From contig JANAVB010005597.1 of NCBI GenBank assembly GCA_029216955.1, forward strand, positions 42,021,311 to 42,085,310: a stretch of DNA of 64,000 bases, written 5' to 3'. This document shows positions 23,668 to 34,388 of the stretch, one piece after another. How positions within the stretch are numbered: the first letter of the stretch is position 1; each line of letters starts with the position of its first letter. A program made the translations under genes and the position numbers. The stretch is from Iris pallida. Its lineage: Eukaryota > Streptophyta > Magnoliopsida > Asparagales > Iridaceae. The notes under the pieces are model-generated. The model was not told the origin of the DNA, did no database searches, and saw only the letters and a list, made by a program, of their open reading frames with translations.

Positions 23668-25715
23668 ATATAAGGACACAATATGGATACAAACATTTTC
23701 ATATAGACAGAATAAGTGGTCAAGTATGTTTGCAACATTTTGTTGTGCCAGTGCAACATAGATTAATTAGGGATATTGTCTGATTACAGTACCAAATTGA
23801 TTAATGAGAAGGGTGAAAAATGTATCTACTGAAAGATGGTGGTCTCATATGAATATAATTCCATATCATGGAGGGGGTGTGGTGGGTCAGTGGCTTCTTA
23901 TTCTGAGATGAGTTGTGTGACACATGGAAGTGGAGAATATAAATGTTGTCTAGTTGATTATGATTTGATCCTTCCAATATGATGGATAGATCTACACTAC
24001 TATCCACCGGACCATCACCCCATGGTGCTAAAGTTGAGAACAGGAAAACCCTTTGGTGGATGCAATGAATCATTTGATGCTTTGTGACTGATCACATGCA
24101 ACCAGTATCAGCAACCCCTTGGGGACCAACACATCATACCTAAGCTTCTTCATGACATGTATCATAAGATCTCTGACTGTGTGTGTGTGGTCGGCTCCCC
24201 TTTCCTTTTGCTCTTTGCTTCTCATGTTTCTCACATCTTGCTATGTTGGTACCCAAACTTTGTATTCTTCTACTATTGTCCATGAAGGAAGCACATGCCT
24301 TTCCACCTGTCACACTCGAGAGTCCTGTGACTTGTTTTTCCTCTCTCGTCCTCTTTGATTGGCATAACTTCCTCCGTTGCTTTCCCTCCATCAATGCCTT
24401 TGAACAGAGCCCGCCCATATAAACTTCCACCATCAGTGGCTCTTTTTAGCCAACAATTTTTATTTCCATGAAGCTCACAAAGGATTGGAGTCCCCATACT
24501 TTTCTTCAACAGTCCTCTTATATTGAATCCCCACCACATTACCTAGGCTTGCTGACTTTAATATATTAATTTCCTGTATGTGATGCTTTTTTCCTAGAGC
24601 AGAATTTATTGATATAAGAAAAACTAATACTTGTAGTACATAGTGCACTTAAGTTTAGTGATACAGGAATACACTATAGAGCTCAAAATAGCTAGAAATA
24701 AAGGGCTAAAGTTTCCCCGGGAAAAGCTTTAGGCACCCGACGTCAAATTTAGGTCCATAGAACTTGTTGAAATCCAAAAAAGTAAAAGAAAAACCGATAT
24801 AAAAAAAATCAACAGTTCAAGACTCTCCAAACTTGGTTCTTTGGTATTAGCTGAGGTCTCCATTCGTAATAGTGAAGATGGTATCGATATTACAAATCGA
24901 TTTCTTTATCACATTTCTCTCTCTGTCAAATGCCCCTTTCAAGCAGTACCAGACAGTGATGATGGAGAGGCATTAATTGGCCATGGGTGTCACACATAGA
25001 GGGGAGTCTTCTTCTTTCACCTTTGAATTGATTCCTCTCCTCACATTAAAAATCTTGTCTTGACACTTCAACTGAAGCATCAAGAACCATGCCACTCCTT
25101 TTGGTTTATCAATAAATGCTGATCATGGATGTTGCATGTGTGTAGAAACCAAATATTACTGTACATGACTTTTGGCATCAAGTTCAATGGCCTTGCTTGA
25201 ATCAATTTCTCTGCAGTAGGGTCCATGACAGGTTTCTTTCTTGATCTATCTATGGTATCTAGAAGAAAAGTGAAGGAAAAAAGAAGGTTTTGGCATCAAG
25301 TTCAATGGCCTTGCTTAGAATGCTATTCTTCTCCTTAACCCCACAAACCTGTCATGTCTATTAGGCTTGGAATTCAAACAATTTCTTGACAAAATTAGGG
25401 GGTCCATTAACATAAAAGAAAGTGGAGCTATGTTGCTGAACATCTATGAATGGCCCACCTTGTGGAGGAAGGGTAGGATCTCCTCCTTTTGATGTATATC
25501 GAGTAGGTATGATTATGGAAGGTTGAAAGGTAAATCTCAATTGTGGCATAGATAAATCTTGTCTGAACTTTAGCCAAAAAAATGGAGCATGAGAGCAAGT
25601 AAATCCTGAGATTGCCATGATGTCCAACACACAGGCGCATGCTTTTCGTCGATGACCAATCGTCGGTCGTTCAGTTGCCTCACAATTCTTCTTTTTAGCA
25701 ATAGGGCTAGTTATA
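23668..25715. other. Intergenic, no gene recognised
   Basis: Short open frames only. A 29-bp sequence starting TTTTGGCATCAAGTTCAATG occurs twice, at about 25168 and 25288. A TATA-like ATATAAAC lies near 24417, but no convincing coding sequence follows. Confidence 0.5.
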
Positions 25716-25974
25716 CAACACTAGTAAATGCACGTGCTTTGCACGTATAATAACTGATAATAAGAATAGTATCCAACTATAATCAAATATCTCTTCTAAC
25801 TCATGTGGTTAAGGTGTGACGTATTTTTCTTGTTTGGTTGAGTTCGATTCTCCATGTTGACAAATTTAAACTTTTTTCAACAATTTTTACAAAATTTATT
25901 TTTTTAAAATAAAATGGACCGTGATATAATGACGGCTCACTTTTGAGCCGTTTTGAAGCCTCATTATATAGTGT
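25716..25974. mobile_element. MITE-like element with tRNA-like A and B boxes
   Basis: The left end ACACTAGTAAATGCACG and right end (ACACTATATAATG on the other strand) form short imperfect inverted repeats. Inside, TAACTCATGTGG (25797-25808) resembles a pol III A box and GTTCGATTC (25842-25850) fits a B box exactly, 34 bp apart. This suggests a SINE-derived or tRNA-derived core. No target duplication was found, so boundaries are approximate. Confidence 0.45.
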
Positions 25975-28055
25975 AAGATATCCTTCTTTGAGGGTACGAG
26001 GCTGCCTGTATCTCGACTCTCCTCAGACCATTCATTAGCTGTAGAAATAGTTTGGTTTGGTAGCTGTAGGACTTGGCTGAGTTGTATGATTCTTAGTACC
26101 ACATGCTAATTGTCTTCTTCTTTCTTTCTTGAAATATACAGCAAGCATTATTTTTAGTATCTGACAAAAACAAATAGAACTTATCTGTGTATTAGCTTCT
26201 GGTGAAGTTCTCTCTCCATACTCTTGTATTATAGACGGATTTGGTTTTTCTTGACTTGCTTACCTCCTACTTAGGACTTTGAATTACTAAATTCTTGAGT
26301 ATTACTCATATTAAAAGTTTCAACATATGGATCTGGATCTGCATCTTGACTGAATATACAAATCGGGCATTGGACAATGAAATCGGAAATGACTTCACCG
26401 ATCTCGATACCTAAATAGTTTAAAACTTCAGATATTGGTTGGTGAAGGTTTAGTAGTGACCACCAAGTGATTTTGGATTGAAGGAAATGGCAATGGGGGT
26501 GTCTTCTTCTGACCCTGAAAGCTTATCAGCTGAGCTAGCTTGGAATTGTGCTTTTGCTTGTCAAGGAGAATGCCTCATTTATGATTTACCTAACTTTGTT
26601 GATGTTCAATATCCCTCAACTAGACCCAAATTTGTCATGGAAGAAGGATTACTTGCTAAGTAGGTTTAGGTAAAGCTAAGCTCCTGGTAGGCCACCTAGT
26701 CCTGGATGCCTTGGTTGAGACTTCACACAAATGCTGGGGGTACAAATACAATGACCCACCAATGAAAATGCTGAGGTGTGAGGAACCCCACACTTCTTTT
26801 GGACTCAACCTAGTTTCTACATCTATCTTGGGGGACCCCAAGGGGGGGTCTTAGGGGCATGGATTCCAAGCAAAGGACCCTCCTTTCTTTAGGACCCTTA
26901 TGAGCACAAGTTGGCAAGCAAGGCATGTTTTCTAGCACAAGAAATAGTGATGGGGTTGGAAGACCAGAGACCCATGGACAGTACTGCCATAGTGGTGGTG
27001 GTGGTGGTGGCAGTGGCAGGAAAATTGCCTCTCAACCAACTTTCATGTGTGTTGGGAACCTGGCCACACCCACCTTTCCTGTGCCTTTGGTCAGAATATT
27101 GGTACCACCTTTGCTTTGGACATATGGCATCTATGAACTGCCCAAAGCTGTGCTGTTTCTTTAGGTTACATGCACTAATGGGTGTATTTGACTGCAAACA
27201 AGTAAATTGGTGAAAGTGCCATTTGTTTTGTCATACTTCTACCGCTTTTTTATGTTAATTTACAAGAAAGTTGAGCTTGAATGTCACCTTTTTTTTATAA
27301 CATAAAGTGAGTCCATCCTCTTCAAATGTCATTGTGGCATCCTCTCTTTCAAGCTTGATCTGAAATGAAAGTGAGATTTGAGATGTGCACAAATTACGTT
27401 TTGTTTTGTTTTATTTTATTTACATACTATTAAACGGATAAAGCGATAGAAGCGACCCTTTTAAGGTGAAGAAAATTTCGTAACCTAACAAAATATGTTA
27501 AGAAACCCGAGAATCACAAGTCAATGTGTCTCCAATAGCTCCTTTTTTTCCCTTTTTTTTCAAGATTCGTCGACGATAATAATGATAGTAATAATAATCG
27601 AACGAACAATTAATCTTGGCCATCGAAGGGGGCGTCGTTGTCGAATCGTGTTAGATCTACCTAAATGGTGTGGGGCTTGTGTGACCCTCTTTCTTTCTTT
27701 TTCTAGTGAGTTAGCTTTTGAGGTCCTGTGATTTGGTAGTTAAGCAAAGTGGGATGTGATATGGTTGGGGTTGATGGGAGCAATAATGGAGCCGATCGAG
27801 CGAGAGGGAATGGTGCGATCAAGAGAATCACTTGCGCCTATCTATACTATATTGGTGGGCATTTCCCCTTTTTCTTCTCTTCTTTTTTTGTTTGCCCTTT
27901 TTCCCCTTTTATCTACTTATACACAACCCTTGGGAGTCGAGAACAACAAATGATTCCACGACGGAAGTGGGGATGGCTGTCGAGCTACAGTGGCCCACGA
28001 TCGCATGGTTGCAGCAGAATCATGATTTTGTGATTTTTTTTATATTCATTTCTTA
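25975..28055. other. Intergenic; small open frames, no assignable gene
   Basis: A 61-codon ATG frame at 26478-26663 (MAMGVSSSDPESLSAELAWN) is the best candidate but has no recognised domain. 26800-26860 contains a GGGGACCCCAAGG near-palindrome. 26994-27015 is a GGT repeat. Nothing else is supported. Confidence 0.4.
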
Positions 28056-28263
28056 CGTTTGGATGCCAATAGAAAAGATTAGAAAAAGTAAAATGATTCA
28101 CAAATAAAAGAAAACTAGGGGGAGGATGTTTTCTCTCATTCAACCAAACCAAGAATTTACTTTCCTACTATAAGAAAATCAACGGAAATTATAATTTCTC
28201 AAAGAAATGAAAGAGCAAGGAATTGATTTCATTTTCTTTTCTTTCCGCAAACCAAACTAGGTC
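28056..28263. mobile_element. Tourist-like MITE remnant, TTA duplication
   Basis: The segment is flanked by TTA at 28053-28055 and 28264-28266. Its right end (GACCTAGTTTGGTTTGCGG on the other strand) closely matches the right end of the MITE at 29303-29580, as do the neighbouring AATTGATTTC and GGAAATTATAATTT segments. The left terminal repeat is shortened. Confidence 0.5.
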
Positions 28264-29302
28264 TTAATGTATCTAAGTTATTTTAGCGCGCTTGGAATTT
28301 TTTGACACTTAATTTTTTACTGTTCGATTTTGGCATCCTAATTTTGTAAATTGTACTTTTGAATCATATTTTGTTAATTTTTTTGAATCTTTTTCTTGTT
28401 TGATGATGTATGATGATGTACTGATTTTTGCAGTGGCAATATTGTTTTGTTGATTATGATCTCTTATTTACAGTTAAATTTGGGCGAAAGTCAAAAGAAT
28501 AATTTATAAAGTTGAAATGTCAAAACTGAACAAATGCCAAACATTATAGTTGAAACACCACTAGAATAATTTAGCCTTTTTTAAAAATGATAATAGTATA
28601 GTTTACATCGAGTCACGCAGCATTAAAAAAAAGAAGACAAGGTGGGGGTCAAGTTTGTTGCCATCAAAATCCCTCAATGTGTGGTAAACAAGAAAGGTTG
28701 AGATCATGGTAACCTCAAAGGTAGCATAGTTATCTATTCAAAGCATTAAAAAAAAAAAGATTTCGAGATTATATTAAGTCCACTTTTGCTCATGCCAGCC
28801 CCAATCTAGGTCATTAGTACCATTATTATATGGTTTAGAACACTAATATCTATGCCGATTGCAAGCTTTTTTTATTTTATTATTATTATTATTATTATTT
28901 TTTAACATGGACTCTTTCCTAGATATCCTTGTATTGATTGCGGCATGGGCATTATTAGTTAGATTGGTTGGGAATAGGTGGACTTTTTCCCTTGTGCACT
29001 TGGTGCCCTTTTTTAGTATGGTTTTCTTGTAAGGGATTCCACATGATTCCAACTGTACTGCTGTTGGCACTACGTTAGCTATTATTTAACAATTCCATTA
29101 CAGAAATTCGATTAAGAATTGGAAAAAAAAAAGAATTCAAATATTAACCTGTAATATAGATATTTTGAAAAAAAAACGTCCAATGGTAATTTTTTTTCCT
29201 ACACAAAATACGTCCTTAAGGGCATTTTTTTAACAAAATAAAAATAAAAATATATAAGAAAAACGCCCGGCATTTTTTGTGTTAAAATCTCTATTCCATA
29301 TA
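28264..29302. other. AT-rich intergenic stretch
   Basis: No genes were seen. It contains poly-A/T tracts and an ATT repeat (about 28873-28897). Confidence 0.5.
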
Positions 29303-29580
29303 GGTCATGTTTGGTTCACGAAATCATGGCATTAGGAAAGAAAAGTTGGATACCAAAGAAAATATTTGGGAAAGGGAACTGATTCCCAATGGAAAGAAAA
29401 ATTGGGGAGAAAGTAGTTCCTCCATCCACCTAGGGATTCACTTTTTCACTCTAGGGATTTACTTTTCTACCCAATTTTCTTTTCCAAACATCGGAAAGGA
29501 AAATGAATGGGAATTATAATTTTCCAAAGGATATGAACAAGGAATTGATTTTGTTTCCTTTCCGCGAACCAAACGAGGCC
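29303..29580. mobile_element. MITE with TTTGGTTC terminal inverted repeats
   Basis: The left end GGTCATGTTTGGTTCACGAA and the right end (GGCCTCGTTTGGTTCGCGG on the other strand) form terminal inverted repeats of about 21 bp with a few mismatches, over 278 bp. Inner halves are also partly complementary. GGCC...TTTGGTT ends resemble Tourist-type MITEs of the PIF/Harbinger group. The duplication is unclear here. It shares its right half with 28056-28263. Confidence 0.6.
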
Positions 29581-30282
29581 GTAGGGTTTTCTTTGATTTG
29601 TTTTATTAGTATAAAATAGTTAGTTGTTAATGCTAGTAAATGGTCAGTATTAAAAAAAAAGGTCCTACCATAAAGTGTTTTAGTTCTTGTTCTTATAATT
29701 TGATATTACTTCCTTTGAATTTTTTCGATTGTTTTAAACTTGTGTCAGTTTGCAATTTCTTGATTTCCACGTATTTGCTGCTCCTTTCGATGCTCTTTGT
29801 TTAACCCTAGTGTTGTCGGGAGTGTTGGGCCACTGCAGAGAAGATTTTTTTTTTAGGTGATGCTACGTTTGACGGAAACAAATTTGCAAAAATTTTGTTA
29901 CATTGTCTTTTTGGAAATTCGTCCTGTTCTTTTACCATATCTGATAGAGATTTACCGACTTGAGGTCCTAAGAGAAATTAAAAAAAAAAAAAAAAAATCT
30001 CATTTTGTATGCTCAATTATGGTTTCAGTTCGAGTACAGTAACTCAAAAATAAGAACTTAACAATATAGTTTTCTTGACACGTGAATTTATTTTTATATG
30101 TAAATATTGACTTTTTCTGTTTAGGTTCTTACAAAATCAAAACACGAGACGGTTTTTCACTGAGGAGTTATAAAATTAGTAACCCATGAGTTAGTCTAGG
30201 AATTGTACTATATGGCTTTTGGGAACTAGTTGTATTTCGTTTCAGTTTGGGTTTTGTAGAAACTTATCAAAAGTCAAGATTA
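29581..30282. other. AT-rich intergenic stretch, nothing recognised
   Basis: No coding potential or repeat boundary was seen before the hAT-like element D duplication. Confidence 0.5.
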
Positions 30283-30290
30283 TAACCAAG

Positions 30291-30986
30291 TAGGGGTGTC
30301 AACGGATGCTTATCGGTACGGACATGACAATATCCGTATCCGTATTCGATTTTTTTTGTAATATCCGAATTCGATCCGATATCCGAACCGATTTCTCTTT
30401 TGACACTCCGAATTCGTATCCGTCTAGTTTAACGGATATCGGATAATATCCGATCCGATTAGCTAAAAAATTCGAATGTTAGTATTCGAATATCCGAAAT
30501 CCGAAATATTAAAAATTTAGTTATTATCCGAATATCCGAAATATTAAAAATTTAGTTATTATTCGAATATTCGAAAATCAAATTCAATCTTTCTACATAT
30601 TTGAGTCCTTTCTTCTGTTGCAAATTGTAATTAATATATATTACTATTATATATAAATTATATTGTAATTAATTTATGTAAAAGTCAGTTGAGAATAAAA
30701 TACTTTAATCTTCTCTATTAATTAATATATATTACATATACATTATACTATAATATATATAAAATTTTGGATATCCGAATCCGATATCTGAAATTTGCAA
30801 TTTAAAGTCGGATCGGATATTAACGGATTCGAATACCTTAATATCCGAATTCGTATCCGAAAATGGATAATATCCGAAAAATATTCGGATATCCGAATTC
30901 GATATCCGAAATTTCGAAAAATATCCGAAAGTTCGGATACGTAATCGGATCGGATTCGAATTTTCGACTATCCATCGCCAGGTCTA
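30291..30986. mobile_element. hAT-like non-autonomous element D with perfect 8-bp duplication
   Basis: TAACCAAG occurs exactly at 30283-30290 and 30987-30994, flanking a 696-bp element. The left end is TAGGGGTGTCAACGGA; the right end on the other strand is TAGACCTGGCGATGGA (10 of 16). The interior holds dense ATCCGAATATCCG-type motifs in opposite orientations on the two sides, around an AT-rich core. There is no transposase. The 8-bp duplication places it in hAT. Confidence 0.85.
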
Positions 30987-30994
30987 TAACCAAG

Positions 30995-31461
30995 GGCTTG
31001 CAAAAGCATAAGCTGTTACCTACAAAAAAAATCACCCTCCCGGCTTGCAAAAGCTGTCAAAACAGGCCAACTTTTCATAAACTTTGTGAAAACACATCTT
31101 GTAAAAAAAGCAGAAACGTGGAAGAATGAAATGGAAGTAAAGAAAATATGTTTAAATAGCAAATAGCATAAATAGAAGGATGAGAAGATAATGCAACCAC
31201 ATCAGTCTTATTTTGTACCCAACATATTTTTCCCATAATTTTTTTGAGAAATCTTTATTTATCTTCGCGAATGTTTGCACCTACTGTTTCTATTATCTCT
31301 ACAATCTATTATTGTACAATGTATATTATTTTCTATTGATAACCAATACTACAGGATACCAAATTATTGAAATATAAAAAAATTGGACTCCATCCCAGCC
31401 TATCTATCAAAAATCTATATTTCTACAATTCATATTTAGCTACTCTTTTTTTCGTTTACAT
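30995..31461. other. AT-rich intergenic stretch
   Basis: No gene was seen. A CTTGCAAAAGC segment occurs twice (about 30998 and 31043). Confidence 0.45.
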
Positions 31462-32378
31462 ATTATAGCTGCTAGTAGGGATAAATATTCTTCGATTTTT
31501 GACCGAGAACCGATCTGAAAATTTTCGATTTGGTTTTGATTTTAAAAATACTAAAACTTTTTATTTGATTTCTATTTTGAATTTCGATTTCGGTCCAAAA
31601 TCGAAAATTAAATAACACTTACATAATTATATAAATACCATTTATTTTATGTATATATTTTGTGATTAAAAAATGTGCATATTTTTTATATATCTGAAAA
31701 TAATAATTTAATGTATGTATTCTAAAAGTCCAACTTTGATATACAACGATGTATGTGTAAAACTTATATTTTTTAAAATATAATTTAACTATAATTTTAA
31801 AATTTTGGTTCAGTCCATTAAACAATAAAAATAGTCCAATAGAACAAATTGGTTAAAAGTGTGTTTGGGAACTTTTTTGAGGAGGGGATGGAAAATTCGA
31901 GGGAAAGGAAAATGGAGGAGAGTAAAATGAAGGTAAAATTAATCCGTCACTTGTTTGGGTAACAAAAAATTAGGGAAAGGAAAATTTTAAAAATAATATT
32001 TTGTTTGTTTATGGAGAAAGATATAACTACTATTTAGTCCTTGATTTTTTTCAAATCATAATTAATACTTACTTTATTGAAGGTAGTTGGATAAATTTTT
32101 TCACAATTCTCTCAACTCTCTCAATTTTTCTTCCACTTTTGAATTAACTTTTTTGTGTGGGACCATATGAATTTTTCTCTCAAATTTTTTCTCCACCACT
32201 ACTTTTTCTCAAATTTTTCTTTCAATATTTTTCTACCCCCCATTATCCCCTCTTCCCATTCGATTAAGACAAATTTTAATTTGATTTTGATTTTAAACTT
32301 AAAAAATCTTACTATATTTAATTTTTTATTTCATTTGGTTGAAACAGATGAATGTCCAACTCTACTACAGTTATAATT
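31462..32378. mobile_element. Degenerate terminal-inverted-repeat element E with nested MITE-like segment
   Basis: The left end ATTATAGCTGCTAGTAGGG and the right end (ATTATAACTGTAGTAGAG on the other strand) are imperfect inverted repeats. Left-hand TTCGATTT/ATCGAAA motifs echo the motif-rich hAT-like elements. Nested inside (about 31853-32262) is a second inverted pair (GAGGAGGGGATGG; CCATTATCCCCTCTTCCC), probably a MITE. No duplication was found. Confidence 0.4.
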
Positions 32379-32435
32379 TTCTAATCGACTATATAAATCC
32401 ATAAAACTACTATTGTAGTGTCCATTTTCTACAAA

Positions 32436-33001
32436 CACGTGAGAGGAGGAGGAGGTGGGAGCCACATGTGGGCCTTGATTGTCGGATCCGCAGCCCGTGG
32501 GTCCCACCCAACGCGAGAAATAAGGTTCCACGCTCCCTCTCCACGTCGTGTCTATTCATATAATTACGACACGTGTCTGGACTAAACTTTAGATTTAAAC
32601 AATAAGTTTCTAAATATTAAAAAAAGAAGATAATAATTACGCTCCCCTTTGTGAGATTAACTTATTTATTACTGCAGTCTATTCAATATCAAATTATCAC
32701 CTCGTATTAATATGGTCACCATGCGCGCGCGCGCGTGTATATACACAAATATATTTTATTAATTTCGATCTAATTTTGACGTGTCCTAAATATTCTCTAA
32801 TGGAGGGTTCCGTGTATTTTCCATTAAAAGAAAGTTGTTGATGTGGGAATCAAGAAAATTTAAATTAAGATTGTCCAAAAAAATCTTTTGGTTGCCATCT
32901 TTTTCTCCCTCCTAATAAAACCCCACCACTATTGCATGTACTTGCTACCACCACCAATTCTCTCCTCCTAGTCATCTCCTTCTCGTTGTTGAATATATAA
33001 G
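32436..33001 (+). promoter_or_regulatory. Upstream region of RING gene: TATA box and G-boxes
   Basis: TATATAAG at about 32994-33001 lies 51 bp before the ATG at 33052, leaving a short leader. Further up are a CACGTG at 32436-32441 and a palindromic GACACGTGTC at 32568-32577. These are core sites for bZIP/bHLH factors, and the second fits an ABA-response element. Between them lies an alternating GC tract (about 32722-32737). The regulatory role is inferred from motif and position. Confidence 0.55.
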
Positions 33002-33051
33002 CCCAAAAGAAACGCAAAGCTCCACCAAAACCAACCAACACTTTTTCTTCC

Positions 33052-33691
33052 ATGGCAGTTGAAGCGCGCCACCTTCACCTCTTCTCACCCCAACCCCTCC
33101 TCAAGTCCCCCACCACCACCACCTCCTCTAGGTACCAACTTCACAACCCCCTCCCGACCCATGCATATGTATATTTATAGTTCAATTTTGATGTGTATGC
33201 GCATATATGTGACTTTGTCTCATTCGACAGAGAGTTTGTAGACGGCCAGTACATGTACAACGCTCCGATGGCCGCCTTCGTCGACGCCGCCCCGATAGCC
33301 GCCGCCGGCTACGTTGTCCCCTCCGAGAGCGGCCTCACCGTCGTTGCAGGCGACGACCTGTCGAGAAAGCGGCCCAGGGGTACTACCAACCTCGAGAACA
33401 TCCCGCCGTCCCATGTCCATCCGCAGCAGATGGCCCAATTCGACCGCCTCGTCGTTCAACATGTACGTATCCGTGTCATGTTCAATATACCACAAAAACT
33501 TGTCACGATCCGCTCTCGAATAATCGAATACGAATCGAGTCATGTCCGGCCTACGCTGTTGTTGACAGCGGTAATCAGCCGTCTAGTGTAGTCATCATCC
33601 AGTAATCATATATCTCATCACAGCATCTATCACAACCTTTTACATGAATATCTGGATACAAAGTGTATCGACGTATCATCAATCGATTTAG

Positions 33692-33765
<74 letters not shown>

Positions 33766-34388
33766 CACGAACATGGATACGATAAGAAATTATGTAATTT
33801 ATTTGAACGTATAATTTGCGGGGAATGCAGGATGAGAAGGTTAGGGCTGAGATGATGGAGAGGAGGCGGTTCGCGAAGCAGGTGATGGCCGCGGTGGAGG
33901 AGAGGGTGTCGAAGAGGCTGCGGGCGAAGGACGAGGAGATCGAGCAGATTAGCAAGCTGAATTGGGCCATGGAGGAGAAGATCAAGAGCCTGGCCACCGA
34001 GAACCAGGTGTGGCGGTACCTGGCCCAGACCAACGAGGCCGCCGCCAACGCCCTCCGGACCAACCTCGAACAGCTGCTGCTCGCGGAGCAGCTCAGGGCC
34101 AAGGAGCTCGACCACAACAATTCCACGTCCGCGGACGACGCCGAGTCGTGCTGCGGCGACAATTTCGACGACCACCGCGACGACGATGACGGCGGCAGAG
34201 ACGGGGCGAAAACATCGGTAGGGGACTGGAGGAAGCTCTGTAGGAACTGTTGCGCCGACCAGCCGTCGGTGCTGCTGATGCCGTGCCAGCATTTGTGTTT
34301 GTGCACGAGTTGTGCGTCGACCACGAATGCGTGTCCAATCTGTAAATGCTGTAAGACTGGTAGTGTTCATGTAAATTTATCTCAATAA
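33052..34388 (+). CDS. BOI/SBP-type RING E3 ubiquitin ligase, three exons, 289 aa
   Basis: Exons are 33052-33131, 33231-33462 and 33831-34388, all with GT/AG introns; the phases join correctly (codon 27 is split AG|A). The product starts MAVEARHLHLFSPQ, typical of this family, followed by a variable region with KRPRG (about residue 70). Next is a coiled-coil/WRD-type region (about 85-190, MAQFDRLVVQH, VEERVSKRLRAKDEEIEQI, ENQVWRYLA). An Asp-rich linker precedes a C-terminal C3HC4 RING (C241, C244, C256, H258, C262, C265, C272, C275) ending SVHVNLSQ. Family members (BOI and BOI-related proteins, S-RNase-binding protein 1) are E3 ligases linked to defence, cell-death control and gibberellin signalling. 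The substrate here is unknown. Intron 2 contains a (TA)n run. The paralogue cannot be named. Confidence 0.92.
33693..33761. repeat. (TA)n microsatellite in intron 2 of the RING gene
   Basis: About 34 TA units lie within the 368-bp second intron, followed by TGTTGCACGAACATGGATAC, which resembles dispersed GGACACGGATAC-type repeats in the window. Confidence 0.95.

Noticed and set aside
24119..24433. Gene on either strand at a TATA-like site
   Set aside because: Open frames on both strands are short and of low coding quality; no motif supports a protein.
26478..26663. Small protein gene of 61 codons
   Set aside because: ATG frame without domain, splice context, promoter or relatives in the window; length is within chance expectation.
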